A stretch of 64,000 nucleotides of DNA, taken from assembly GCA_017893485.1 (NCBI GenBank), contig CM030366.1, positions 204,903,826 to 204,967,825 on the forward strand, written 5' to 3'. Source of the DNA: Hemerocallis citrina (lineage: Eukaryota; Streptophyta; Magnoliopsida; Asparagales; Asphodelaceae). This document shows positions 34,861 through 55,988 of the stretch, in pieces. The first letter of the stretch is position 1. Each line of letters begins with the position of its first letter. Under the pieces are notes generated by a model. That model worked only from the letters and a program-made list of their open reading frames with translations. It ran no database searches and had not been told where the DNA came from. The position numbers and the translations under genes are program-made.

Positions 34861-35950
34861 ATGCGAATCTAGTTACAGAAGAGGAGACAAGAAATGATGG
34901 TGTTCTCATGATGGCCTATAAAGACACCGCTTCCGACAACGACACGGTCTGGTATCTCGATACTGGCGCTAGTAATCACATGTGTGGGCACAAACACCTC
35001 TTTGTGGAGATGCAAGAGGTAGAGGATGGGCACGTGTCATTTGAAGACGCATCGAAGGTTCAAGTCAAGGGCCGAGGTAAAAAAAAATCTCAAAAGGATG
35101 GAAAAGAAGGATCAATTGAGGATGTCTATTATGTGCCTGACATGAAGAGTAATATCCTTAGCATGGGGCAACTATTGGAGAAGGGATATTCGGTTTTTAT
35201 GAAAGATCGGATGTTGCACTTGAAGGACAAAAGAGGTTGGTTGCTTGCACATGTGAAGATGGCCAAGAATCGAATGTTCAAACTCAACTTGAGAAATGTG
35301 CAAGAAAGGTGTTTGCGAGTCGACATGGAGGATAAAGCCTCACTGTGGCACTTACGGTTCGGACATTTGCATTACGGTGGCCTAAAAGAGTTAGCAAAGA
35401 AGGAAATGGTCCACGGACTACCGGACATGGACTATACTAAGAAATTCTGCGAGGGATGTGTACTCAGCAAACAAGCGAGGAACATTTTTCAAAAGAAGGC
35501 GGAATATCGTGTAAGGAGTCCTCTCGAATTGGTACACACCGACATATGTGGCCCGATCACACCTAAGTCATTTGGTGAGAAGAGATACTTTATCATTTTC
35601 ATTGATGATTACATGAGGAAGACTTGGGTTTATTTTTTAAATGAAAAATCTTAAGCAATCGAGGTGTTCAAGAAATTCAAGGTTTTAGTAGAGAAGATGA
35701 CCGGTCTTTATCTCAGGGCCTTACGGTCAGATAGATTTGGAGAGTACATTCAACCGTCTTCACAAACTATTGCGAGGAACAAGGGATCAAGAGATTCTTA
35801 ACCGTACCTTACTCACCTCATCAAAATGGCGTGGCCGAGAGGAAAAACCGAACTATTCTTGACATGGTTCGGTCAATGTTGAGGAGCAAAGACATGCCGA
35901 AAGAATTTTGAGCAGATGCGGTGCAATGTGTTGTGTATGTGCAAAACTGG
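34861..35950 (+). pseudogene. Copia-4 protease and integrase
   Basis: Protease active site WYLDTGASNHMCG (about 34,950), then LWHLRFGHLHYGGL and CEGCVLSKQ (HHCC), and the catalytic D of VHTDICGP. The frame stops at 35,652 (NEKS-TAA). Further on, the second D region reads LRSDRFGEY (Gly of RSDRGGEY replaced by Phe), then frameshifts. The AERKNRT block is recognisable at about 35,835. The integrase cannot be made intact from this copy. Confidence 0.9.
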
Positions 35951-37180
35951 TGCCTACATGCGAAATTGCCGCAGGAAGCTTGGAGTGGACAGAAACCGAC
36001 CGTATCACACTTAAAAGTATTCGGTAGTGTGGCCTACGCGCATGTACCAGATCAACGAAGAACCAAACTAGATTCTAAGAGCAAGAGGTACGTGTTTATC
36101 GGGTATGACGAGAAGACGAAAAGCTTTCAAGTTATTCGACCCGATTGAAAAGAAAGTGGTTCTAAGCCGAGATGTGCAAGTGAATGAAGAAAGCACATTG
36201 GATTGGAACAATCAAATGGAGGTGATGCAAGAGGAAGAAAAAGGAGAATCATCAACCGTTGCACCGATAATCACACCGAAAAGCCCTCTAACATCCGACG
36301 ATGAAGGAGAGCCGAGACAACTGAGGATGCGAAGTCTGCAAGATCTATATGAGTCAACAAGCGAAGTTCACTTGGTATGTCTCTTGGAAGATGCCGAGAA
36401 TATTATTTTTAAAGAGGCATGAGAGATAAGAAATGGCAAACCGCGATGGATGAAGAGATAAGGGCTATCGAAAGAAATAAAACTTGGGATTTGGTGGAGT
36501 TGCCAGAAGGATATCGGCCCATAGGAGTAAAATGGGTATATAATAAAAAGATGAACGCCCAAGGTGAGATAGAAAGGTATAAGGCACGGCTAGTTGCGAA
36601 GGGCTATAGACAAAAGGTGGGGATCGACTATGATGAAGTCTTTGCCCCAGTTGCGAGAATGGAAACAATCCGGCTTCTTATATCCCAAGCAGCACAATTT
36701 AAGTGGCTGATCTATCAAATGGACGTGAAATCAGCATTTTTAAATGGTGTGCTTGAAAAGGAAGTATATTTGGAGCAACCACCCGGATACATGAAAGCTG
36801 GGAAGGAGAGTAAAGTGTTGAAGTTAAGGAAGGCACTATATGGATTGAAGCAAGCACCTCGAGCATGGAACACCCGAATCGACACCTACTTCAAGGAGAA
36901 TGGGTTCATGCAATGTCCCTACGAGCATGCATTGTACGTGAAGAAGGAAAAAGGCAACTTGTTGTTTGTTGCTCTTTATGTTGACGATCTTATATTCATG
37001 GGGAATAATGAGGAAATGATAAAAGATTTTAAAGAGGCTATGACTCGAGAGTTTGAGATGACAGATTTGGGGTTGATGAAGTACTTTCTAAGTCTAGAGG
37101 TTAGACAAGGAAAATCGAGAATATTTGTGTCACAGGAGGCATATGCAAAAGACATTTTGAAGAAGAACAAGATGGAATAA
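35951..37180 (+). pseudogene. Copia-4 reverse transcriptase
   Basis: HLKVFGSVAYAHVPDQ and FIGYDEKTKSF close the integrase tail. After a stop at 36,419 the RT frame reads [71 protein letters not shown] and the catalytic YVDD ([14 protein letters not shown]). All RT motifs look intact. It ends at a TAA after ILKKNKME, where the internal deletion begins. Confidence 0.93.
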
Positions 37181-37518
37181 TGCAACCCAGTAGATCAAGT
37201 GCCTCCTGTGACACCGATAGAACCCGGTACAACTCCTGTGACACCGATAGAACCCGGTACAAAAATAAATCGGCAATTGAGTTGGCAAAGAATCTGGTGC
37301 ACCATGAGAGGAGTAAGCATATAGATGTTCATTTTTATTTTATCCGGGAACATGTGAAAGAAGGAAATGTGCGAATGAGTCACGTTGCGAGTCGTGATCA
37401 AGTGGCGGATATATTTACAAAACCGCTATCAACTATGCTATTCGAAAATTTTAAGAAGAAGCTTGGAATAAATGATGGGAAAAATTTGAGTTTTAGGGAG
37501 GAATTTGTTAAAGAATAA
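37181..37518 (+). pseudogene. Copia-4 residual RNase H end with a 30-bp tandem repeat
   Basis: Two 30-bp units (37,203-37,232 and 37,233-37,262, each containing 'cctgtgacaccgatag') lie at the junction. The frame then reads NKSAIELAKN, HERSKHIDVHFYFIRE and ADIFTKPLS, the last third of RNase H. The GYSDADWAG and TSGY parts are absent, so the deletion removed most of RNase H. Confidence 0.88.
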
Positions 37519-37904
37519 ACGAAAAAAAGTCAGGTTTTAAGGCGCTATTAAATGAGAAGTTGAAGGGGCAATTCTAGATCATTCTGGGCAAGTGAGAATC
37601 TATTTGATGTGTTTTCGAGTCTAGTTTCTAATGGTTCAAGTTTCAAGTTCGTTTGGAGTTACTCATAATAAGTTATGATAGTTTTAGTAACCAAAAGGTC
37701 AGAATGAATTGTTGTTGTTTAGAACTCTGTTTCTACATTTATGTTGTATAGGAATTTCAAGAGTCTTAGGAGTCTATAAAATAGAAATGTATTCTGCTGT
37801 CAAGTTGTGGTTTTTTTTAGAGAAGAATCTATGATATAAGTTCAAGAAAGAAAATTGCGTTCTTGATTTCTCTTCCTCAAAAGAAATATATCTGTATCAT
37901 ATAT

Positions 37905-38302
37905 TACGTAATCGAGTACATAGTCTTTTTTTTGCTAATCTAATCGAGTGTATAATCTTACCTATATGCCCTTGAATGATGCATTGACAAATATTGCAGG
38001 CAGCAGAAAGCATTCTAGAGTGAGGAAAGCAAGGAATTTTAAGGGATGAACAGACAACCTTTATTTTTATGTCATCTGAATTTGTCTGAAGCAGTATGCT
38101 AGAGGAAATGTTTTTATTTATGTTCCAATTGGTAGACCACGCTTGCATCAGCATACGTCTCAGAGTTATATGATAGTGTCTTTTGGACAGGTATTTTTAG
38201 AATTCTACTTCATTTGCTCTTTGTGAGAATGAAACTTTCTGATGAAGAGATTGTACCATGAACATCCAGCAGATGTATTTTTTTGACGTATTAGGCAACT
38301 TT
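37905..38302. other. Short unassigned strip
   Basis: No gene or repeat identified between Copia-4 and the fold-back element. Confidence 0.35.
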
Positions 38303-39240
38303 TTGAAAATATTTGCGATTATGGGCCAGTTTCAAAACTATTAGCGCTCGTGGGCTACTTGGTGTCACGTCAGCAGCAGCCGTTATTCTCATTAGCGGAC
38401 TCCTAATTTTGAAGGTCGCTAATGAGAATAGCAGCATATGTTTTAAAATATTTGAAAGTTTTTGCTTGTTGTCGCTATTCCCACTAGCGACCAAAGTATA
38501 TATGAGGTCGCGAATGAGATTAGCGACCTCAAATATATGTATTGAGACATTTAGTGATTTCTATAGCGATCTTAGTAGAGGACTAAATATTCTTGCTCTC
38601 TGTAAGATTTGCAAAATAGTCACCCAACTAAGGTCGTTATTCCCAATAGCGACCTTAGTATACTTCAGTCGCTATTCGCAATAGCTACCTCAGTAGGAAA
38701 CTCAATCTTCTTATTCTTTGTAAAATTTGTAAAATAATCACACAACTAAGACCTCTATTCGGAATAGACATTAGTACAATTAAGACATCTATTCCTAATA
38801 GCAACCTTTTGCACAACTAAGGCCTCTATTCTGAGTAGCGACCTCAGTAGGGGACTAAATCTTCTTGCTCTCTGTATGATTTGCAAAATATTCACCTAAC
38901 TGAGGTCGCTATTCTGAATAGCGACCTCCATTCCGAAAAAAAATTGATTGTTATTTTTTCAAAGAGCAAAAACTTTCTAGATTTTGCTGAGTGTTAGAAT
39001 ACAGTTCATTAAAGGTCGCTAATCTCATTAGCGATTTCATATATACTTTGGATGCTAATAAGAATAAAGAAAGCAAACAAAAATTTCAATTTTTTTTAAA
39101 AGATGCTGCTATTCCCATTAGCGACCTCCAAAAAGAACATGCCTCTAATGAGAATAGCGGTCGTTGCTGACGAGGCACCAAGTAGCCCACGAGCGCTAAT
39201 AGTTTCGAAACAGGCTCATAATCGAAATTTCAAATTTTTG
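38303..39240. mobile_element. Fold-back DNA transposon, non-autonomous (about 940 bp)
   Basis: The left ~230 bases and the right ~230 bases are inverted complements. Both hold 'actattagcgctcgtgggc', then 'cgtcagcarc', 'attctcattag' and 'aaagtatatatga'. Between the arms are several small palindromic units of the type 'ggtcgctatt..aatagcgacc'. No transposase is encoded. Such subterminal 'tagcgacc' repeats are familiar from plant CACTA-type derivatives and long-TIR MULE derivatives. The CACTA terminus is not visible and I found no TSD, so superfamily and exact ends are uncertain. Confidence 0.7.
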
Positions 39241-39283
39241 TTTGCTTTCTCAATTCTTTGTATCTTTCCCCTCGTCGGAGAAG

Positions 39284-40947
39284 ATGACGGAGGTGTCTGC
39301 TATGGGAGTAGTGGATTTTGGCCATTTCAAAGTGGAGTTCTTCCCTTAGTCACCAAGCTTCGCAGTAGAGTTGCCTCAAGGGGAGCATTTTTGGATTTCG
39401 ATCCATAACGTGCCTTTGCATTTCTGGAAGAAAGAAGCGTTGCAAGAGATCATCTCCGAGTTTGGTACAATAGAATACATAGACGGCAAGACGGTTCGGC
39501 GATCGGAGATCGTCTCTGCTAGAGTCTTAATCCGAAGCCCAGACATCACCCTCATGCCACGCTTCGCAAAGGTCTTCTCTTTCGAGGAGTCATACCTCGT
39601 GAGATTCGTCCTCGATAAGCAAGCGGAGCCGGAGATGAAGGAAATCCAGACTCTTTCACCCCCCCTCCGCACTCAGAGATGGGCGCTCCTACTGGCATGT
39701 AGTATCGCCGGAGTGGGACCTCACTTTGGATGGGGCCCACGAAATTGAGAGAGCACACCGTGAACTCATCAAAGCTGCAAGGGGGAAGGAGGCGGGCCAA
39801 GGCCGGCCGCTCATCGGCGACAAAGGGAGAAGCTTAGCCAAAGATTCCTAATGGTCAAAAGGATATGCACATGATGGATCTGCAACCAGAGCCACAAATG
39901 GCAAGTGGTACAGACCCAGTACCATCCCTTGGAAACTTAGCCATGTAGAAAGCTCAAAATGGAAGTCAAACCCTACAGGATAGGGATGAGAAGCCTAGAG
40001 AGGAGAAGTAGGAAGAGGCACAAAGAGCAAGAGCTAATAGTAGAAAGATCCCCTTTTTGTTCAACGGGCTTAGCAACTCGCCTAAAAGGAAAAAGGTGAA
40101 GTCTTTGGGCAAAGACCGTGAAAAGAGGAGAGCTTTTTTGGGGAAGAAGACGAACGGGGGAACCAAGGAGCAGGTTCCAATAGACGAAAGTGGGTTGTTT
40201 GGGAAAAAGCTAGAAGCTTGGGGGCGAGAGCTACTGAGGGAAGGTGCCAGTTTGGGAAAGAAGACGAGCAAGGACCCCGTCAAAGACAGCGATCTGCCCC
40301 CAAAAGAGAAGAATACATACACAGTGGAAGAGGAAGCAGAAGACAGAAATGGCGAGTTGGGAAGAGGGCGCTATGGGGATGTGAGCGCCTCTTCGTTTCC
40401 CATGCCCACCTCATCGACCGCAATGCCTACCGATAAGGAGTTGCCACGTGGCCCACTAGCAGACATAAATGACAGAGAGGGGGTTATGGTGAGTCGCGGG
40501 GGAGATGAAGGGTTAAAAGGATTTGTTGTGTGCATTAATGGGCCCATAGAGGGGCCCAAGACACATTTTATTATCTCTGGGCCAAAAGAGGGGCCCATTG
40601 GGGTGGAGTTGCACAAAGAGCAACGGGTCATGAACAACAATCTGAGTAATTTGATTTCTTATAATATTGATGCAGTGGCCTCTGTGGGCGGGAGCCACAT
40701 TGATGAAGACGAATGTGAGGATAGGCTAAATCTTGTAGACGATTATGTTTACTCTGAAGGAGAATCTTTGGATTCTGAGGGGCTGGCGGAGGAGTCCCCG
40801 GGTATTTCTCCTGAGTTCGTTTCTTCCACTTTTCCTACTACGCAGACGTCTGCACCTGTGTCTAGTCAGGGCAGTACAGGTTTTAGGGTTCAGAAAATCA
40901 CTAAGAGGGCTATGGAGGAGTCCTTAGAAGATTGTTGCAGCCGCTAA
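39284..40947 (+). pseudogene. LINE ORF1 (DUF4283-type) with broken frame
   Basis: The likely start is MTEVSAMGVVDFGHFKVEFFP, which reaches a TAG within 25 codons. The frame continues as LPQGEHFWISIHNVPLHFWKKEALQEI, like the second half of the DUF4283 RNA-binding domain of plant LINE ORF1. After frame changes near 39,700-40,050 an open 296-codon stretch (40,057-40,947) follows, rich in Lys, Glu and Gly, with repeated GPKEGP and GLFGKKLE motifs. It probably is the disordered ORF1 C-terminus and not a host gene. Confidence 0.7.
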
Positions 40948-41124
40948 GTCTGTTAAGACTAGCGACGGAGGTACGCATTCCTTCCTAGCTTCTATTTTTA
41001 ATTTCATGACTGATTCTGAGATTTTTAGTCTAGCCAAAACCTGTAGTCTGGAGGTGAGGATACTGATAGGAATGCCTTCCTCCGAAATAAGATTAGGAGG
41101 TGGGAGAGTGATAGGGTTAATATC

Positions 41125-42020
41125 ATGTCGAACTCGTCTGCCAAGGCGAGTGATGGTCCCACTTTAAAGTGTAGGAGGCTCTCTTCTGGAACGTTAAGGG
41201 CCTGGGCAGGCAGGGCAAACAGAAAATGGTTAGAGACGTCATCGCTAAATCAAAAGTTAGCATTGTTGGTCTGCAGGAGACCAAACTGTCCCATATTGCT
41301 AGACTTAGTAGACTGGGGGGGGGGGGTATCGTATTTCAGAATGAAAATTTGCCCGTCAATTGGAGCCTCCTGGGGTATTGCAGTAGGGTTTAATCCCGTG
41401 CTATTTTCATGCCTAGACGAGCTCCACGGGCAATACTCATTGTCGGTACTTCTCCAACGTAAATCAGACCTGTGGACCCAGTCTGTTACGGTGGTTTATG
41501 GTCCGCATACTACTTCTACTAGGGTGGTATTCTGGAATGAACTACGAGCGGTTCACGAACGATGGCCGCACTCCTGGGTTGTGGGGGGAGATTTTAACAT
41601 CACCAGGTTCGCCTCTGAACACAGGGGCAGAAGGACCAGTGACTCTGATAAGGAATCTTTTAACGAATTTATCATGGACCTGGAGCCGGTGGACATTCCC
41701 CTCCCTAATAAGCTCTACAACTGGTCTAACATGCAAGCGATGCCCATCCTAGCTAAGCTTGGTATTCGCAGACTGGGAGGCCAAATTCTCTTTGATGTGG
41801 GCCAAATCACTCCCTAAACCAACCTCGGATCATATCCCTATTATTCTCTCTTCCGGAGAAGGGCACCCCAGGAAATCCCTCAAGTTTAGATTTGAGAAAG
41901 CGTGGTTGGAAATCCAAAGGTTCCACCACATGGTAAACGAGAATTGGTCCCACCCTACTAGAGGGACTGAAGCAATCGCAATCTGGTGCGAAAAAATCAG
42001 AAGGCTGCGGACCAAACTTT
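41125..42020 (+). pseudogene. LINE ORF2 endonuclease domain
   Basis: Read across frames, the APE-type endonuclease landmarks are all there: WNVKGLGRQGKQ, VGLQETKLS (catalytic Glu), VVYGPH, VVGGDFNITRFASEHRG (Asp/Asn) and SDHIPIIL (Asp-His). A 12-base G run at 41,315-41,326 and frame changes near 41,170 and 41,780 break the gene. The domain order QETK, GGDFN, SDH fits plant L1 elements. Confidence 0.85.
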
Positions 42021-44815
42021 AGAAATGGAACCGGACCAGATTTGTACGGAACTGGAGAGAAAAAGATTCCCTCCTAGAAGGTATTGAGGAGCTGGAAAAG
42101 ACAGAGGAAACTAGGATACTGTCACAGGAGGAGAGGAATAGGCCTGCTTCAGCTCCGAGAAGACATTCACCAACTTTATAGACTTGAATAACTCAAATGG
42201 CAACAGCGATACAGAATTTTGTGGCTTAAGGAAGGAGACGCGAATACTGCATTCTTCCACCATGTTGCTAGTACCCGTCGTAGATCTAATCTCATTCATT
42301 CGGTCCACTCGGAGTCTGAAGAGATTCAAGGGGACGAGAATATCAGGGTAACATTTCAAACTTATTTCAAGCGGCTCTTTGGAAAGAAGGCGGATCTGAG
42401 AGTCCCACTTCACCAAGAATTCTGGCAAGACGAATCTGTCCCCATGCTTTAACACCTTGAAGATCCTTTTACGGAAAAGGAAATCCGGGAGACAGTACAG
42501 CAACTCGGAAAGGACAAAGCCCCAGGCCCAGATGGTTTCCCAGTCTTTTTCTACCAAGTGTTCTGAGAAGAAATCAAGGACGATCTATGTAAGCTGTTCG
42601 CTGACCTATATGATCATAAGCTTAAACTAGGTAGACTTAATTTTGCTGAGGTGGTACTGATTCCCATGAAAGAAGACCACCTGTGGGTGGGAGATTTCTG
42701 CCCTATTAGTCTCCCTAACTGCTCAGTTAAGATCATCACCAAGACCCTGGCTAATAGGTTGGAAAAGGTGATGGATGGACTCATTAGTAATGAGCAAACA
42801 GAGTTCATTAAAGGACGGTGTATTCAGGATAGTATGACCACGGCTGAAGAAACTATACATCACTGTCACACGTCAAATGCTAAGAGCTATCTCCTGAAAT
42901 TGGACTTTGAGTAAGCGTACGACTCGGTGGAATGGGAATGTCTCCTGGAAGCGCTGGCTGGTAAAGGATTTGGGGATAGATGGATCCACACATGTCTCAC
43001 CACCAGCAGAACTGCTATTATAGTGAATGGGGTTGCGAGCCAACCTTTTTCGTGTAAACAGGGCCTTAGGCGAGGAGACCCCCTCTCTCCCCTCCTCTTC
43101 GCCATTGTGGCAGACGTATTGCAGTCCATGATGGCTAACTGTAGTAGGGCCGACTGGTAATCGCCAGTGGCCAGCGGAGTCAATCGCCAAGGTTGCTCTA
43201 TCCTCCAATATGCAGACGATACTCTCATATTTGGAAATGGCAACCTCCAGGAAACCACCGCGTTCAAAGGAATCATCTATAGTTTTGAAGCTTGGTCTGG
43301 ACTCAGGGTCAATTTCCACAAAAGAGCTCTTATCCCCATCGCACTGTCAACAGAGGAGGCATAAGAGCATGCCACGATTTTCAACTGTGCCATCGAGAGT
43401 TTCCTCATTAAATACCTGGGGTTACCGTTGAGACCGGAGAAACTAAAGAAGGCGGACTGGTTACCAATCATTAATCGTGTAGAAAACCATCTGGTTGGTT
43501 GGAAAGGTAAAACTTTATCCTTGGGAGGAAAAGTCATGCTTATCAATGCAGTTCTCTCAAATCTTTCCCACCTATTATTTGTCCTTTTTTGAAATGCCAC
43601 GTTGGGTTATCCAGAGAATTGATCGCACTCGTAAACGGTTTCTTTGGAAGGGGGTTAGCCCTGATAGAGGCGGTTATAACCTCATCAGATGGAAAAAAGT
43701 TTGCATGAAAAAGATTCACGGAGGATTAGGTATCATTGACCTACGTGATATGAATCTGGCTCTCTTGGAGAAATTATGGTGGAAAGTCTTCCACCCTAAT
43801 GGAGAAGGATAACAGGATTTCGTTCAATCATACCTGCGTGGGAATGGGACGAGAAATCTAGGTTACAGGGTAGGCCCACGCGTCTCCTGGTTCTGGAAAA
43901 GGTATCGCTAAGGCCTACGATCCATTCAGTAGCAGTGTGACGTCGTCTATTGGTAATGGCAGACTCACCAGATTCTGGTGGGATAAGTGGTGTGGGGGCA
44001 CACACTTAGAGCCATGTTCCATGATTTGTATGACCAGGCAATACATCCGCACTGTACGGTGGCCGCAGCCCGGATAAGAAATTCCTGGAAACCAGCCTTT
44101 AAACACCCCCTTTGACCCGGGCTCCCAGAATAGGCTAATGGAACTTCAGAACTATATCGCCAGCAACGGAATTATATGCTCACAGGACCTCGATAGGAAA
44201 TCTTGAGGACTGGAAAAGAATGGCACATTCACTGTTCGCTCCCTTTACAACCGCTTGCACTTTAGGGGATGCAGCTCGAATTGGTCGGGCGTGGTTTGGA
44301 AGGCGAAAACCCCGCTGAAAGTTAAAGTGTTCCTCTGGCTGGTGCTAAATGATGCAGTATTGACTAGAGAGAACCTTTCTAAATGCCAACCGAAATTGGA
44401 CTCTACCTGTAGGTTCTGCAAGGCGAACCTGGAAACTAAAGAACACCTTTTTCTAGAGTGCCCCAGGAGAAAAGCAATCCTTGTAGAGGTACTTTGCGCC
44501 CTGGGGACGAATGAGTATCCTTGTAAGTATGAGGACCTGTGGGTAGGACCAAAGTTCGCTAATGAGAGACAAACGATGAAAGAAGCTTGGTTTATTGCTA
44601 TCGCCGCCACGACCTGGGGACTTTGGCTAGACAGGAATAATTTTTACTTCTGTGGGACATGTAATAGTATATCTAGTAATTTGACTTACATTATGCATCT
44701 TATTTCATGTTGGGCAAACGTTGCCGCAGCAGGTCCTAGGAGGAGGATAGCAAGCATCTTCCAGGTGGAGGAGTATGATGATGAGGAAGTCGAGTTGGGG
44801 CTGACGCTAGACTGA
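42020..44815 (+). pseudogene. LINE ORF2 reverse transcriptase and zinc-finger domain
   Basis: Order: RIL WLKEGDANTAFFH (42,219), DKAPGPDGFPVFFYQ, FCPISLPNCSVKIITK, FIKGRCIQDS, LKLDFE-stop-AYDSVEWE, GLRRGDPLSPLLF and the catalytic YADD (about 43,209). Next come LGGKVMLINAVLS-like and ALLEKLWWKVFH, then VVWKAKTPLKVKVFLWL and CRFCKANLETKEHLFLECPRR (zinc finger). The last open frame (44,255-44,815) is intact to the natural stop. Stops at 42,452, 42,912 and 43,158 and several frameshifts inactivate the rest. Confidence 0.9.
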
Positions 44816-45121
44816 GGGAGGTGCCCTGCCTATCAGACATGTACTGGTGATTGATTGATCCCCACCACCCCAGGGTTTTGTTGGGAGGAGTTTGTTGGTT
44901 CTGTTGTACTTTTGTTGGGAAAAGTTAGATCCTTTGATGTACTTTGTAAAGCATATATGTACCTTCCTGTTGTCCCACCCTCTCATGATGGGGAGGATTT
45001 ATGTTTTCTTTTATGTATTGTAGGCTTTGTACTTGGCTCAGTATTCTGAATTTGTTTTATTAACTCCTTATTAATGAAACAGGATGGCCATACTCCACCA
45101 TTTTCTTTTTTTAAAAAAAAA

Positions 45122-45949
45122 CCAAGCTAAACTTTCACCTTTCAGCTCACATGGTGTATCCATCTCAGCAAAACTCCAGTTTGCGACATCTAGTCAAGTC
45201 AACAGATTATACAATGTTGTTAACAAAATACTAAATGCATGCTTTTAGTACAATCAACAAAACTGGAATGTGGATGCGTGACAATGTTTAACGCACATGC
45301 TTTCCATCTTTATTTGCTATCATCATTACAAAATGATGACATTATGAAGAATAGACACAGCAACATAAGGCAAGAGAATGCCTTCAGAAACAAAATCCTG
45401 TCGTAAAATGTAATCCTGAAGGAATACTCCCAACAATCGACAACAGCGGCAACACAACCTCTAACCCCAATTGTGCAAATCCAGTATTAGTCTATCTAGC
45501 TATTAGAAAGATAATTCGGTAATACATCAATTGATCCTCTGCTCTATTCAACCTAAATAGGGATCGTAATCCACCTAATGAAGTAATCAACATGCACACA
45601 TCATAAATAACTGTATCAAAAATTTTGGATGTGAGAATTTTCCTTACTACTCGACATAATGATCTCCTTTGCCCAAATCAACAGCTAAAAATAATAGTCA
45701 CAAGGAAAATAATAAAAGGAAAGGAAAATCAAAAAAGAAAACCTGAAGGCACTGAATGACCAATCATATATATAACGTCTTGAACAGCTTTATTATTCAT
45801 ATATAGTTTGTAGCTTATACGGAAAAGTAGGAACTAGCACTGCATATAGGAACCAGTAATTACATCACTACACCGAATTTCAAGCTGGAGATGAAATATG
45901 TAATTATGTTGTATATAGTTTTCCGTAGGACAGAAATAGCAATTGTACT
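45122..45949. other. Downstream region of the reductase gene
   Basis: AT-rich and without coding signal. A minus-strand AATAAA-type signal lies at 45,789-45,794, about 155 bases past the reductase stop codon, and may be its poly(A) signal. Confidence 0.4.

Positions 45950-55988
<10,039 letters not shown>

Larger units (their letters stand above)
33456..37899 (+). mobile_element. Copia-4: Ty1/copia element with internal deletion
   Basis: LTRs of 398 bp (33,456-33,853) and 394 bp (37,506-37,899) run TGTTAAAGAATAAAC...CTGTATCA and differ at only a few places. A perfect TATAT duplication flanks the element (33,451 and 37,900). The primer site TGGTATCAGAGC is at 33,857-33,868 and a purine tract, tttagggagg, precedes the 3' LTR. 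Gag, protease, integrase and RT follow in order. The segment between RT and the last part of RNase H is missing. Scattered stops also make it defective, yet it is the youngest-looking element here with Copia-2. Confidence 0.95.
39260..45121 (+). mobile_element. LINE (L1-type), long but inactive copy
   Basis: This copy runs from near the fold-back element to an A tail at 45,113-45,121 and includes ORF1, a linker, endonuclease, RT and the C-terminal zinc-finger domain. Many stops and frameshifts mark it inactive. Its last residues (FQVEEYDDEEVELG) and 3' UTR end match the LINE at 906-3,831. I could not find a clear target-site duplication, so the exact 5' end is an estimate. Confidence 0.9.

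Noticed and set aside
40057..40947. A 296-codon open frame as a host gene
   Set aside because: It lies between ORF1 and the endonuclease of a LINE and has the low-complexity composition of a LINE ORF1 tail.
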